From assembly GCF_000498575.2 (NCBI RefSeq), contig NZ_AWSQ01000002.1:956210-1007976 (forward strand): a DNA stretch of 51,767 nucleotides, read 5' to 3'. How positions within the stretch are numbered: position 1 is the first letter of the stretch; each line of letters starts with the position of its first letter. The position numbers and the translations under genes are program-made. The notes beneath the pieces are model-generated. The model worked only from the letters and a program-made list of their open reading frames with translations, had not been told where the DNA came from and made no database searches. This document shows, one piece after another, positions 26,374-35,862 of the stretch. Origin of the DNA: Pseudomonas taeanensis MS-3. Its GTDB lineage: Bacteria; Pseudomonadota; Gammaproteobacteria; Pseudomonadales; Pseudomonadaceae.

Positions 26374-28380
26374 GTGTTAGGACGTGCCGATGCGTTGCGT
26401 AATCGACTTGTGGGTTTACCGCGGCGTTATAAGCGTTTGTTACAGGTGTTCACTGACGTGCTACTGGTGTGGGGCGCTCTGTGGTTGGCGTTCGTCGCGC
26501 GCTTGGGCACGGATGATCTGATTCATCCGTTGGGTGGCCACCTCTGGCTGTTCATAATCGCCCCTGCCATTGCCATCCCCTTGTTCATTAAATTCGGTAT
26601 GTACCGTGCGGTGATGCGCTATTTTGGTAACGACGCGCTGCTGGCTATAGCTAAGGCGGTAACCCTGTCGGCTTTATTCCTCGCATTGGCCGTGTACTGG
26701 TATCGCGACGCTCCGGCAGTGGTACCGCGTTCGTTGGTGATCAACTATTGGTGGCTGAGTTTGCTGATGGTGGGTGGCTTGCGTTTGGCAATGCGCCAGT
26801 ATTTTATGGGCGACTGGTTTTCTGCCAGCCAACCGATGCCGTTCATGAGTCGCGAAAACGGTTTACCCAAAGTTGCGATTTATGGCGCAGGTGCGGCCGG
26901 CAACCAGTTGGTGGCGGCCTTACGTATGGGGCGTGCAATGCGCCCGGTGGCGTTTATCGATGATGACAGTGGTATCGCCAGTCGGGTGATTGCCGGCTTG
27001 CGGGTATACAAGCCCAAGCATATTCAGCAGATGATAGATGAGACAGGCGCTCAGGAGATCCTCTTGGCATTGCCTTCTGCTACGCGTGGGCGGCGTAGGG
27101 AGGTGTTGCAACTCCTCGAAGAATACCCTTTGCACGTACGTAGCGTCCCTGGCTTCATGGATCTGGCCAGCGGTCGGGTCAAGGTCGACGATATTCAGGA
27201 AGTGGACATCGCGGACCTACTGGGCCGTGATGCTGTACCGCCGCAACAGGAATTGTTCGAGCGCTGCATTCGCGACCAAGTGGTGATGGTGACGGGGGCT
27301 GGTGGCTCGATTGGTTCCGAGCTGTGTCGGCAGATCATCGGTCGTGGTCCGACCACGTTGCTGCTATTCGAGCACAGCGAGTTCAATCTCTACAGTATCC
27401 ACAGCGAACTGGCACAGCAGATAGAGCGGGAATCGCTGCCGCTGCAGCTGGTACCTATTCTTGGTTCCGTTCGTAATGCAGATCGTTTGTTGGATGTGAT
27501 GGGCACCTGGGAGGTGAGCACCGTTTACCACGCCGCCGCCTACAAGCATGTGCCCATGGTGGAGCACAACATTGCCGAAGGCGTATTGAATAACGTGATG
27601 GGCTCGTTGTTCACCGCTCAGGCAGCGGTGAAGGCCGGGGTCGATAATTTCGTACTGATTTCCACCGACAAGGCGGTGCGGCCAACCAATGTGATGGGTA
27701 GTACCAAGCGCCTGGCTGAAATGGTTTTGCAAGCATTGAGCCGCGAGTCGGCTCCTGTATTGTTTGGCGATGCTGAAGGTGTGCACCAGGTCAACACGAC
27801 CCGTTTCACCATGGTGCGCTTTGGCAATGTATTGGGTTCCTCTGGCTCGGTAATTCCGCGCTTTTATGACCAAATTCGTCGTGGTGGCCCGGTGACGGTG
27901 ACTCACCCGAATATCACCCGCTTTTTTATGACTATTCCCGAGGCTGCGCAGCTGGTGATCCAGGCCGGCGCGATGGGGCAGGGCGGTGATGTGTTCGTGC
28001 TGGACATGGGCCAGCCGGTGAAGATTATTGATCTGGCGGAGAAGATGATTCACCTCAGCGGGCTTAGTGTGCGCTCGAGCAAGAATCCCCATGGCGATAT
28101 TGCCATCGAGTTCTCCGGCTTGCGCCCAGGCGAGAAACTCTATGAAGAACTGCTGATAGGTGACAACGTCAGTCCGACTGACCACCCGATGATCATGCGC
28201 GCCAATGAGGAGCACCTGTCATGGGAGGCCTTCAAGGTCACTATGCAGGAGCTGCTTGGAGCGGTGGACCGCGATGATTACAACCAGGTGCGCCAGTTGC
28301 TTCGCAAGACGGTGAGCGGCTATACCCCCGAGGGTGAGATCGTCGATTGGATTCACCAGAAGCAACGAATTGAGTCCTGA
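26374..28380 (+). CDS. wbpM: Membrane UDP-GlcNAc 4,6-dehydratase
   Basis: It converts UDP-GlcNAc to UDP-2-acetamido-4-keto-2,4,6-trideoxy-glucose, the start of bacillosamine, FucNAc or QuiNAc synthesis. It has 668 residues: four N-terminal membrane helices (about 24-140), a first nucleotide-binding domain (VAIYGAGAAGNQLV at 167-180), then the SDR catalytic domain with TGAGGSIGSEL (307-317), AAAYKHVPMVE and STDKAVRPTNVMGSTKR (430-446). GTG 26374 is preceded by GAGG. wbpM closes the O-antigen locus, as in P. aeruginosa, and here it would feed the adjacent PglE/PglD/PglC-like enzymes. Confidence 0.96.
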   Translation: MLGRADALRNRLVGLPRRYKRLLQVFTDVLLVWGALWLAFVARLGTDDLIHPLGGHLWLFIIAPAIAIPLFIKFGMYRAVMRYFGNDALLAIAKAVTLSALFLALAVYWYRDAPAVVPRSLVINYWWLSLLMVGGLRLAMRQYFMGDWFSASQPMPFMSRENGLPKVAIYGAGAAGNQLVAALRMGRAMRPVAFIDDDSGIASRVIAGLRVYKPKHIQQMIDETGAQEILLALPSATRGRRREVLQLLEEYPLHVRSVPGFMDLASGRVKVDDIQEVDIADLLGRDAVPPQQELFERCIRDQVVMVTGAGGSIGSELCRQIIGRGPTTLLLFEHSEFNLYSIHSELAQQIERESLPLQLVPILGSVRNADRLLDVMGTWEVSTVYHAAAYKHVPMVEHNIAEGVLNNVMGSLFTAQAAVKAGVDNFVLISTDKAVRPTNVMGSTKRLAEMVLQALSRESAPVLFGDAEGVHQVNTTRFTMVRFGNVLGSSGSVIPRFYDQIRRGGPVTVTHPNITRFFMTIPEAAQLVIQAGAMGQGGDVFVLDMGQPVKIIDLAEKMIHLSGLSVRSSKNPHGDIAIEFSGLRPGEKLYEELLIGDNVSPTDHPMIMRANEEHLSWEAFKVTMQELLGAVDRDDYNQVRQLLRKTVSGYTPEGEIVDWIHQKQRIES

Positions 28381-28518
28381 CGGCTGTCTCTGCACTATTG
28401 GCTGTTGATGAAGGCGGTAAGTAGCTGGATAGGTAGTGAGCGCTGTGTCCGCCTAAATACAACGCGTATCCATCTACACGGTGCCATCAATATGTAAGTG
28501 CAGCGAGTGATGGCGCTT

Positions 28519-28589
28519 TTTGTAGGAGCCGGCATGCTGGCGATCTGGGCGCAGTAGCCAGTGCTTCGCGAGCAAGCTCGCTCCTACAA
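28519..28589. repeat. Inverted REP pair (REPIN-like) after wbpM
   Basis: TTGTAGGAGCCGGCATGCTG at 28519 faces the inverted CGCGAGCAAGCTCGCTCCTA ending CAA at 28589, giving a REP/inverted-REP doublet that can fold into one long hairpin. It marks the right border of the O-antigen locus and separates wbpM from the DUF2784 gene. Confidence 0.78.
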
Positions 28590-28648
28590 GGGCCAGGCTC
28601 GTTACCTTGTTCAACGCTCTGTTGAGCGCTCTCGAAGCGGGTATCACT

Positions 28649-29017
28649 ATGCTCTTGCGTATTGCCGCGGATGCTGTGCTGCTAACCCACCTGTTGTTTA
28701 TCGCCTTCGTGCTGTTCGGTGGTTTGCTGGTGATGCGCTGGCATTGGTTGATCTGGCTTCACCTGCCTGCGGCTGTGTGGGGCGTGGTCGCGGAGATATG
28801 GCACTTGCAGTGTCCATTGACTCCTTTGGAGAACAGCCTGCGTGTGGCTGCCGGGCAGGCGGGTTATAGCGGGAGCTTTGTCGAGCACTACCTGATTCCA
28901 CTGATCTATCCCGCGGGGCTGACCCCACAGATCCAACTGTGGCTTGGGGGCTTTGTGCTCGCGCTGAATCTGCTGATTTATACCTTGCTACTGCTGCGTT
29001 TGAAGCGCAGGCGCTGA
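28649..29017 (+). CDS. DUF2784 family small membrane protein
   Basis: A 122-residue hydrophobic protein with three or four membrane helices (AVLLTHLLFIAFVLFGGLLV, LIWLHLPAAVWGVVAEIW, IQLWLGGFVLALNLLIYTLL). The pattern LTHLLFIAFVLFG, WHLQCPLTPLE and GYSGSFVEHYL is that of DUF2784, a family without known function. ATG 28649 is chosen because the conserved sequence begins there; upstream codons overlap the REP pair. Confidence 0.82.
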   Translation: MLLRIAADAVLLTHLLFIAFVLFGGLLVMRWHWLIWLHLPAAVWGVVAEIWHLQCPLTPLENSLRVAAGQAGYSGSFVEHYLIPLIYPAGLTPQIQLWLGGFVLALNLLIYTLLLLRLKRRR

Positions 29018-29130
29018 TTTATGGCTAGCTGCCCGGTGTTTTGTAAGTATTAAGTACCAGGTTTAATAATGGCGGCAATGGGCGTGCGGATGGGGTGTTG
29101 CGGTCAAGTAGTGCGTTGAGGTCAGTCTTT

Positions 29131-29154
29131 GTCGCGGCCAAGGGCGCTCCCACG
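29131..29154 (+). repeat. REP unit (GCGG-CAAG-CGCTCCCAC class)
   Basis: GTCGCGGCCAAGGGCGCTCC then CACG. Related units are at 31512-31538 and 32368-32392. The rest of the 288-bp spacer before the SDR gene shows nothing else. Confidence 0.65.
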
Positions 29155-29305
29155 GTTTCGCTCGGGGCTGCGCATCGGGCTATTAGCGAATGGCTAGCAT
29201 CAGCTATTTGCCTTGGTCATTCAGAAGCATGATGGTGGGTGGGTGGAGTTATTTCCTTCGCTACACTGCGGCCTATCTTCCATAGCACTACAAGGCGACC
29301 TCTGT

Positions 29306-30115
29306 ATGCAAAATCGCATGATGATTACCGGCGCAGGTTCGGGTTTGGGTCGTGAGATTGCCCTGCGTTGGGCGCGAGAGGGTTGGCGCTTGGCGCTGTC
29401 CGATGTCAACGAGACGGGCTTGGCTGAAACCCTACAGCTGGTACGCGCCGCTGGCGGTGATGGCTTTACTCAGCGCTGCGATGTGCGTGACTACAGTCAG
29501 CTGACGGCACTGGCGCAAGCCTGTGAGGAGAAGTTCGGCGGTATCGATGTCATCGTCAACAACGCCGGTGTGGCTTCGGGTGGCTTCTTCAGCGAACTGT
29601 CGCTTGAGGACTGGGATTGGCAGATCGCGATCAACCTGATGGGTGTGGTCAAGGGCTGCAAGGCATTTCTGCCGCTGCTCGAACGCAGCAAGGGCAAGAT
29701 CGTCAATATCGCCTCGATGGCGGCCCTGATGCAGGGCCCGGCAATGAGTAACTACAACGTGGCCAAGGCAGGTGTGGTGGCGTTATCCGAGAGTCTGTTG
29801 ATCGAGCTGAAGCTGCAGGAAATTGGCGTGCATGTGGTCTGCCCGTCGTTTTTCCAGACCAACCTGCTTGACTCCTTCCGTGGCCCGACTCCGGCGATGA
29901 AGGCCCAGGTTGGCAAACTGTTGGAGAGTTCGCCTATCAATGCTGCCGATATCGCTGACTATATCTATGAAGAAATGGCCAAGGGCGAGTTCATGATTCT
30001 GCCGCATGAGCAGGGCCGCATGGCATGGGCGTTGAAGCAGAAGAATCCACAGCTGTTGTATGACGAGATGACCGGGATGGCAGACAAGATGCGCGCTAAA
30101 GCCAAGCAAGGCTGA
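29306..30115 (+). CDS. SDR family NAD(P)-dependent oxidoreductase
   Basis: A classical short-chain dehydrogenase of 269 residues: cofactor motif TGAGSGLG near the N-terminus, NNAG in VIVNNAGVASGG, the catalytic serine in IVNIASMAALMQG and the YxxxK pair in SNYNVAKAGVVALSESL. The C-terminal extension (PHEQGRMAWALKQKNPQLLY) is seen in a subset of proteobacterial SDRs. ATG 29306 is favoured over the in-frame 29213 start because the Rossmann fold begins at once and AAGG precedes it. The substrate cannot be told. It is a single-gene unit as far as can be seen. Confidence 0.88.
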   Translation: MQNRMMITGAGSGLGREIALRWAREGWRLALSDVNETGLAETLQLVRAAGGDGFTQRCDVRDYSQLTALAQACEEKFGGIDVIVNNAGVASGGFFSELSLEDWDWQIAINLMGVVKGCKAFLPLLERSKGKIVNIASMAALMQGPAMSNYNVAKAGVVALSESLLIELKLQEIGVHVVCPSFFQTNLLDSFRGPTPAMKAQVGKLLESSPINAADIADYIYEEMAKGEFMILPHEQGRMAWALKQKNPQLLYDEMTGMADKMRAKAKQG

Positions 30116-30212
30116 TTTGCTTGGTTTTACCGAGCTGACTGATTGGTCAATTTAATGCGCGCTCAGGCTTGTCCTTGAGCTGGCCTAGGGGTAGGGTCTC
30201 GGGTCCGCCCTG

Positions 30213-31403
30213 ATGGGTCGTCAACATGTTGGACTCTCTGTGAAAACCGTCCCCCGGGCCATGCTGTTGCTGGCCTTGGTGCTGGCAGCGATTAATTTGC
30301 GTCCCGGCATCACCTCCCTGGCACCGCTGATCGAACGGATCGCCGCAGAGCTCGCGTTGAGCCGAAGCCTGATCAGCCTGACCACGGCACTGCCGGTGCT
30401 GTGTATGGGTTTGCTGGCGCCTGTTGCGCCGCGCTTGGCGCTGCGCTTTGGTCTGGAACGCACCATTGTTCTGTGTCTGGCGGCGATCACGTTTGCCTTG
30501 CTGATGCGTTTGGCTGGCCAGACCAGCGCGATTCTTATAGCCAGCGCGGTGCTGCTCGGGGCTGCGATTGCCGTGGCGGGGCCATTATTGTCGGGGTTCA
30601 TCAAGCGCTACTTCGTTGGTCAGATGGGCCGTGTAGTGGCCTGGTACTCCCTCGGCATGGCAATTGGTGGTGCGGGCGGGGTGGTACTCACCGCACCGGT
30701 AACTCAGATGTTCGGCGACAGCTGGACCTATGGGCTGGCAGTGTGGGCCTTGCCCGCGTTGCTGGGTGTGCTGCTGTGGTTATGCCTGCCTAATCAGTTG
30801 GAAACTGACGATTCTGCGGATGCCAGCGCTGGCTTGCCGTGGCAGCAACCGCGGGCCTGGTTGATCAGCGGCTTCTTTGCCCTGCAGGCCGGGCTGTTTT
30901 ACGCGCTGGCGACCTGGGCCGTGGCGCGTTATCACGAAGCCGGTCTGAGCTTGCTGCACAGCAACTCATTGTTCAGTCTGGCGATGTTAATGGGCTTGCC
31001 TAGTTCCTTCCTGCTGCCCTGGTTAGCCCAGCGCTTCGGTAATCGCTACCAGCTGCTATTGGCCTGTGGAGTGCTGTCCACCGTCAGTTTAGCGATGATC
31101 ACTTTTGCCCCGACCGTTCTGCCGGAGCTGTGGGCCGTGACCAGCGGTTTTGGCTTGGGCGGCTCTTTTGCCTTGTCGCTGGTACTACCGCTGTACGAGG
31201 CCGGCTCGCCGCTGGCGGTCAGTCGCTGGACCGCGATGATGCTATGCACCGGCTATAGCATGGCCAGTTTGACGCCGATTCTCACTGGTCTGGCGCGTGA
31301 CCTGGCGGGCGACTATCAGCCCCCTTTTATCGTGTTGACCGGTCTGGCGTTATTGATGACCTGGGTGGCCTGGTTACTGCGCAACGGGCCGCGCTCGGTT
31401 TGA
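30213..31403 (+). CDS. CynX/NimT-type MFS transporter
   Basis: A major facilitator protein of 396 residues with 12 predicted membrane helices. The segment LVLAAINLRPGITSLAPLIE is the hallmark start of the CynX/NimT (cyanate, 2-nitroimidazole) transporter family; the cytoplasmic middle loop lies around residues 195-212 (LETDDSADASAGLPW). The substrate is not predictable. ATG 30213 follows a 97-base spacer after the SDR gene. Confidence 0.87.
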   Translation: MGRQHVGLSVKTVPRAMLLLALVLAAINLRPGITSLAPLIERIAAELALSRSLISLTTALPVLCMGLLAPVAPRLALRFGLERTIVLCLAAITFALLMRLAGQTSAILIASAVLLGAAIAVAGPLLSGFIKRYFVGQMGRVVAWYSLGMAIGGAGGVVLTAPVTQMFGDSWTYGLAVWALPALLGVLLWLCLPNQLETDDSADASAGLPWQQPRAWLISGFFALQAGLFYALATWAVARYHEAGLSLLHSNSLFSLAMLMGLPSSFLLPWLAQRFGNRYQLLLACGVLSTVSLAMITFAPTVLPELWAVTSGFGLGGSFALSLVLPLYEAGSPLAVSRWTAMMLCTGYSMASLTPILTGLARDLAGDYQPPFIVLTGLALLMTWVAWLLRNGPRSV

Positions 31404-31511
31404 TCCTGGCGGTTGACTGTTGATCCCGTTCGGGCGGCCTTTACAAAGGCCTGAGAGTACTGGTGTGGGCGCGCGCTGAGCCGCGATAGCTGTGCACGTC
31501 ACAACACAGGG

Positions 31512-31538
31512 TTTCGCGGTCAAGACCGCTCCCACGGG
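31512..31538 (+). repeat. REP unit after the MFS gene
   Basis: GTTTCGCGGTCAAGACCGCT then CCCACGG has the palindromic core GCGGTC-AA-GACCGC. The 31404-31729 spacer otherwise holds no gene I can support. Confidence 0.7.
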
Positions 31539-31729
31539 ATTTTAGGTTGTTCAGCGTGTTGCAACAGGTATTTGAGCCTGCAGTGGTTCTGGCTCGACCG
31601 CTGTCCTGATTGTGTGGTGCCCGGCTGGGTGCATGGATTGCTCGTTAAATAGGCAAAGTTTCGCCGCAGTTCCTTCCTTGATTCCTGGCCCTGTGATAGA
31701 AGGCAGCCTTGATTTTTTGGAGTGCCGGT

Positions 31730-32158
31730 GTGGAGTCTGAATCCATCGTCTATGGCTGCATCCGTGACTGGCCGTCGGATAGCGCGGAGGAGAGCCGTCT
31801 GCGTCGAGAGATTAACCACCAAGTGCTGGGCGCGTTGCCGGACGGCGATGTCTGGCCATTTCTTGGGCGTGAAATGTTCGCATTTTGCCAGCAGCCGGGC
31901 GATGGTCTGTACCAGACTCAAGTGATCCACTTCGGCGCTAGCTACCGCGCAGTCGAGTACGAGTGGAGCCTGTGGATCGAGCACTTCGAGGCGCTGCTCA
32001 AGCGCCTGTACTGGGGTAGCGCAGTGGTGCATCTGGATACCGAGTTGAGCGGCACTCACACCTTTCGCTGGGAGTCGGACAGCGGGTTTCACAGCCCTCA
32101 GGACGGCGCGCTACGCGTGCGCTGCGCTTGGGAGCGGGAGGGCGGGTTGCGCGGCTAA
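31730..32158 (+). CDS. Hypothetical protein
   Basis: GTG 31730 has GGAG at 31719-31722, a well-placed ribosome site. The 142-residue product is soluble and rich in Trp, Glu and aromatic residues (YGCIRDWPSDSAEESRLRRE, LPDGDVWPFLGREMFAFCQQ, AVEYEWSLWIEHFEALLKRL, VVHLDTELSGTHTFRWESD). No signal peptide or membrane helix is seen. I do not recognise a characterised family. The codon pattern resembles its neighbours, so it is probably a real gene, flanked on both sides by REP elements. Confidence 0.6.
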   Translation: MESESIVYGCIRDWPSDSAEESRLRREINHQVLGALPDGDVWPFLGREMFAFCQQPGDGLYQTQVIHFGASYRAVEYEWSLWIEHFEALLKRLYWGSAVVHLDTELSGTHTFRWESDSGFHSPQDGALRVRCAWEREGGLRG

Positions 32159-32245
32159 GCCGATGGGTTGGGCGCGCTCTGGCACGCATGGGTGGGTCGG
32201 CTGGAGTACCGGCATATAGGCTTTGACAAGGCGACCCGCTTTATT

Positions 32246-32302
32246 CGTAGCCTGGATGTAATCCGAGTTCCGCATCTTCCCGGATTGCATCCGGGCTACG
32301 GG
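32246..32302. repeat. Inverted repeat pair (GTAGCCYGGATGYAATCCG)
   Basis: CGTAGCCTGGATGTAATCCG at 32246 faces CCCGGATTGCATCCGGGCTA at 32279, giving an imperfect long hairpin. The same family recurs at 37139-37256 and 49077-49135. Confidence 0.72.
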
Positions 32303-32367
32303 AGGGGCCGAACATTGCGGGCAGAGATGTGGCGGGTTGTGCGGCGCTACGTTGCAGGTCAATTGCC

Positions 32368-32392
32368 ATCGCGGCCAAGGCCGCTCCCACAT
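32368..32392 (+). repeat. REP unit before yheU
   Basis: ATCGCGGCCAAGGCCGCTCC then CACAT, with palindromic core GCGGCC-AA-GGCCGC. Same class as 29131-29154 and 31512-31538. Confidence 0.7.
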
Positions 32393-32475
32393 ACCCACTG
32401 TATTGCCACGAGGCATGCCGGTGATGCGATGTGAGGGCGCGTAGCGCTCTTGGGCTAACAAGGCAGGCGAGCGAA

Positions 32476-32715
32476 TTACTCGCTGAGTTCTTGCAGCCAC
32501 TCTTTGGGCACATCGCGTTTCAGCGCCAGTTGACATTGCTGGCTTTCCGGGTCGAAGACGATGACCGCTTCGCCTTTATCGAGGGCACGGCGTACCCGCT
32601 GGATACGGGTATCCAGTGGGGTTTCGTCGCCGTTGTCGGTGCCGTCACGGGTGACGAAGTCTTCGATCAGGCGGGTGAGGGTGTCGGCTTCTAGCAGGGT
32701 CGGGGGGATCAGCAC
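32476..32715 (-). CDS. YheU family protein (UPF0270)
   Basis: A 79-residue soluble protein starting at GTG 32715 with GGAG upstream on the - strand. The N-terminus LIPPTLLEADTLTRLIEDFV, then TRDGTDNGDE and LDKGEAVIVFD, matches the YheU/UPF0270 pattern (IPxxxLxxxTLxxLIExFxxREGTDYG). The family's function is not known to me. It stands alone downstream of the convergent hypothetical gene and may be co-transcribed from the histidine kinase side. Confidence 0.83.
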   Translation of the reverse strand: MLIPPTLLEADTLTRLIEDFVTRDGTDNGDETPLDTRIQRVRRALDKGEAVIVFDPESQQCQLALKRDVPKEWLQELSE

Positions 32716-32871
32716 GGTGTAGTTCTCCAGAACGCAGCGGCGATGCTAACGCGTGATGGGATGTCTGGCCATGCTGGGCTTCGTGTCGAGACGTCCGGGC
32801 TCGCGGGTGCCGAATGGATAAACCAGTTAGTGGGCGCGGGATTGAGTCAGCTCGGTACGCCGTGCAGGCAA

Positions 32872-35625
32872 CTAGCTGGGGGCATCCGAGGTCTGTCCCA
32901 GCAAGTAGCGATCCAGGGTGCTGTACAGCTGGGCGCTGTCCAGGGGCTTGCCGAGAAAGTCATCCATGCCGGCCTCGGCACTGCGTTGGCGGTGCTCCTC
33001 AAGGATGTGCGCAGTCAAGGCGATGATAGGTACTGCGAGCAGGTTGCCCTGACGCTCCAGTCGACGGATTTGCCGGGTCGCCTCGAAGCCATCCATTTCC
33101 GGCATTTCGCAGTCCATCAGGATCAGCTGAATCGCCATTGGGTCGCGTTGGTACTGGTTGACTGCGGCCAGCCCATTGGGCACCAAGCGCACTTGGTAGC
33201 CACGCTTTTTCAGGAACCCTTGTACTACCAGTTGATTCACCGCGTTGTCTTCGGCGACCAGAATACAGGGGGCGCCACCGTCGCTACGCACGGCCTGCGG
33301 CAGGCTGCGCACTTCGCTGCGGCGCTCCTCATACAGTTCGTTCAAGGCTGTGCGTAGCGCGGTAACCGCCGGTGGTTGTGCGAGGCTTAGCAAGCGCAGG
33401 CTGTCGTTGGGTGGCAGTTGCTGACACTGCTCCGCCGGGCACAACAGCAATATCCGTTGACCGGGCTGCAGCAGTGGCTGTAGCGGATCCAGCCAGTGGC
33501 TGGCACTGCCCGGCCAAGGCGCCATCAGCACCAGCAGCGGCGGTGTGGCGAAATCCTCCAGGTAACCGTGCAGGCGCTCCGGGTTTTGGCAGCGTTCGGT
33601 ACGCATGCCCCAACGCCCGAGTAGGTGACTCAAGGCATCCAGCCCGAGGCCGTCGAGCGAGGCGAGCAGCGCAGGCCGGCCATTGAGCAGCTGGTTCAGT
33701 GGGTCAGGCTCGGCTTCTTCGCTGCAGAGGGGCAGGTCGAAGGTGAAGCGCGTGCCCTGGCCTGGGGTGCTTTCTACGTCGATGTGACCGCCCATCATCT
33801 CCACCAGCTCCTTGCTAATCGCTAGGCCGAGACCGCTGCCGCCATAGCGCCGGGTGGTGCTGGAGTCGCCCTGGGCGAAGGACTCGAACAGCTGCGCCTG
33901 GGCCTGCGGGGTGATGCCGATGCCGCTGTCGCGGATGCTGAACACCAGGTGTGGATTGCCCTGCGAATCGCTGCGTCGGCTGACATATACTGCCACATGG
34001 CCTTCCAGGGTAAATTTCAGCGCGTTACTGAGCAGGTTCATCAATATCTGTTTAAGCCGTGTCGGGTCGCCCTGCAACTTGCGTGGAACACCGTTTTCCA
34101 GGCTGATATAGAGGCGCAGATGTTTGTCCAGGGCCTGTCCAGTGAACAGGCTGAGGATGTCTGAGATCAGTTTTTCCAGATCGAACTCGATATGTTCCAG
34201 ACTGAGCTTGCCGGACTCGATCCGTGCGTAGTCGAGGATGTCATTGATCACTGTCATCAATGAATTGCCCGAGCTGGAAATGGTGTCTAGGTAGAAGCGT
34301 TGGCTACGATCCAGTGAGGTTTCTTGCAGCAATTGCAGGGTGCCCAGCACGCCGTTGAGCGGGGTGCGTATTTCATGGCTCATCTTGGCCAGGAAACGGC
34401 TCTTGGCCTGATTCTCGACTTCTGCCTGCTCGGCGGCGCGGCGTGACTGAAAGCCTTCCTCCTTGAGCATGTTGATGCGATCGGCCAAGCCGATGGACAG
34501 GGTGATCAACTCGAACGTCACGCCAATTTTCACCACTGAGGCGCCATACAGACCGAACAGTTCGATCCCCAGCGAGCCACTGGTGACGATGATGAACGAG
34601 GCGAGCAGGATGCCCCAGGCCAGGGTGTAGTAGGACCCATAGCGTAGACCCTGACGCCAGACATAGGCGCCACCAAGCAGCAATACAAGGGATGAAGCCA
34701 GCACCGTCAGGCTGGCGAGGATATTCCAGGCCTGCAGACCGATCAGGGGCAGCGAAACCATGCAGCCGGCGATCACCAGCATGAACAGGCGCAGGCCGAG
34801 GTCCAGGCGCGGAAAGTGCTGGCGGGTATGCAGGAAATGGCGACTGAACTGGGTGGCGCTAAAGCAATGCAAGTACATCAGGATATAGATGCTCACCGAC
34901 TGCAAGCCGACGTGTTGCGGCAACAGCTTGAACAACATGCCGTCAAAGCTGGCGGCGAACAGACCAATATTCAGGTTGTACACCAGGTACCAGAAATAGG
35001 CCGGCTCGCGCAGCGAGAGGAACAGGAACAGGTTGTAGCAGAACATTGCAAACAGCACGCCGTAGAAGGCGCCATTGATGCCCATGAGGTCTTCCTGGGC
35101 GGCGGCGCTGGCGTGGTAGGTGCTGAAGAATAGCGGGATATAGATAGTGCTGGTGCTGTCGACGCGAATCAGCAGGGTATTGTCGCCGTGTGTCAGGTTG
35201 AGCGGGAACCAGAAGTTGCGTACCAGCACCGGTCGTTGGGAGAACGCGTATTGGTCGCCGCTTCGCTGTAGCTGCCAATGACCGTCGGCAGCTGCCAAAT
35301 GGACTTGCAGGTCGTCGAGCAGCGGGTAATTGATTTCCAGATAGCCGCCCAGATCATGTCCGAGGCTATTGTTCAGGCGGACCTTGAACCACCACACCGA
35401 TGCGTTCTTGCCGAGGTTGGCATGCTCGCCGTGCACCGGCGTGAAGCGGTCGTCGGCAATTGCCTCGACTTGTTCGACGCTCAGCGTGCCCTCGGGGTCT
35501 TCCAGATAGCCCATGGAGGGTCCGAGCGGCACGCGCAAGTCTTCTGTATCGAGGGGGACAGGCAGCAACGCCCAGGCCGGAACAGAGAGCCAGAGCAACA
35601 GCAAGGCCAAGCATATACGCGGCAT
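32872..35625 (-). CDS. 7TMR-DISM hybrid sensor histidine kinase / response regulator
   Basis: A 917-residue inner-membrane sensor kinase. Order of parts: signal peptide (1-19), periplasmic 7TMR-DISMED2 ligand domain (about 35-170), seven membrane helices (about 183-385), a short coiled linker, HisKA with the phospho-histidine H417 in [12 protein letters not shown], HATPase with N534 (LLSNALKF), DSGIG (566-570) and GGSGLGLAI, a region at about 645-765 that looks like a receiver without its acidic pocket, and a C-terminal receiver with D838 in [16 protein letters not shown]. The arrangement is like RetS-type regulators, but RetS carries two receivers and I do not assign that name. No response-regulator gene is adjacent. 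The promoter region holds a sequence shared with fumC. Confidence 0.92.
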   Translation of the reverse strand: MPRICLALLLLWLSVPAWALLPVPLDTEDLRVPLGPSMGYLEDPEGTLSVEQVEAIADDRFTPVHGEHANLGKNASVWWFKVRLNNSLGHDLGGYLEINYPLLDDLQVHLAAADGHWQLQRSGDQYAFSQRPVLVRNFWFPLNLTHGDNTLLIRVDSTSTIYIPLFFSTYHASAAAQEDLMGINGAFYGVLFAMFCYNLFLFLSLREPAYFWYLVYNLNIGLFAASFDGMLFKLLPQHVGLQSVSIYILMYLHCFSATQFSRHFLHTRQHFPRLDLGLRLFMLVIAGCMVSLPLIGLQAWNILASLTVLASSLVLLLGGAYVWRQGLRYGSYYTLAWGILLASFIIVTSGSLGIELFGLYGASVVKIGVTFELITLSIGLADRINMLKEEGFQSRRAAEQAEVENQAKSRFLAKMSHEIRTPLNGVLGTLQLLQETSLDRSQRFYLDTISSSGNSLMTVINDILDYARIESGKLSLEHIEFDLEKLISDILSLFTGQALDKHLRLYISLENGVPRKLQGDPTRLKQILMNLLSNALKFTLEGHVAVYVSRRSDSQGNPHLVFSIRDSGIGITPQAQAQLFESFAQGDSSTTRRYGGSGLGLAISKELVEMMGGHIDVESTPGQGTRFTFDLPLCSEEAEPDPLNQLLNGRPALLASLDGLGLDALSHLLGRWGMRTERCQNPERLHGYLEDFATPPLLVLMAPWPGSASHWLDPLQPLLQPGQRILLLCPAEQCQQLPPNDSLRLLSLAQPPAVTALRTALNELYEERRSEVRSLPQAVRSDGGAPCILVAEDNAVNQLVVQGFLKKRGYQVRLVPNGLAAVNQYQRDPMAIQLILMDCEMPEMDGFEATRQIRRLERQGNLLAVPIIALTAHILEEHRQRSAEAGMDDFLGKPLDSAQLYSTLDRYLLGQTSDAPS

Positions 35626-35657
35626 CCGCGATTTCCATTGTCATTATTCGGGCGCTA

Positions 35658-35710
35658 GTGGCCTGTGGGGCTAGATCAATGAGTCCATTTCGGTGTCCGT
35701 GGCCCTGAGC
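35658..35710 (-). promoter_or_regulatory. Conserved upstream element, shared with fumC
   Basis: On the - strand this reads GCTCAGGGCCACGGACACCG, AAATGGACTCATTGATCTAG and on to CAGGCCAC. It lies about 33-85 bases before the kinase start. A closely similar stretch (51249-51300) lies upstream of fumC in the same orientation. It could be a regulator site or an untypical dispersed repeat. Confidence 0.45.
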
Positions 35711-35862
35711 ATGGATTGCGCTTTTCGTCATATCACTGCATGACGCGTAGCAAACCCGCTCTCAGCACCTCGGTCATCCTGACTCGCTGCAGCCCCCTCA
35801 CAGGTCACTTCACGCCGCGCGTGTATCCATGTTAGTCACTGTGCCCGGATGTGCATGGCCCT

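Noticed and set aside
28381..32475. Possible CRISPR array in the repeat-rich spacers
   Set aside because: The repeats are dispersed REP-type palindromes, not regularly spaced direct repeats, and no cas gene is present.
32872..35625. Naming the hybrid kinase RetS
   Set aside because: Only one intact receiver is present, and domain order alone does not separate it from other DISM hybrid kinases of pseudomonads.
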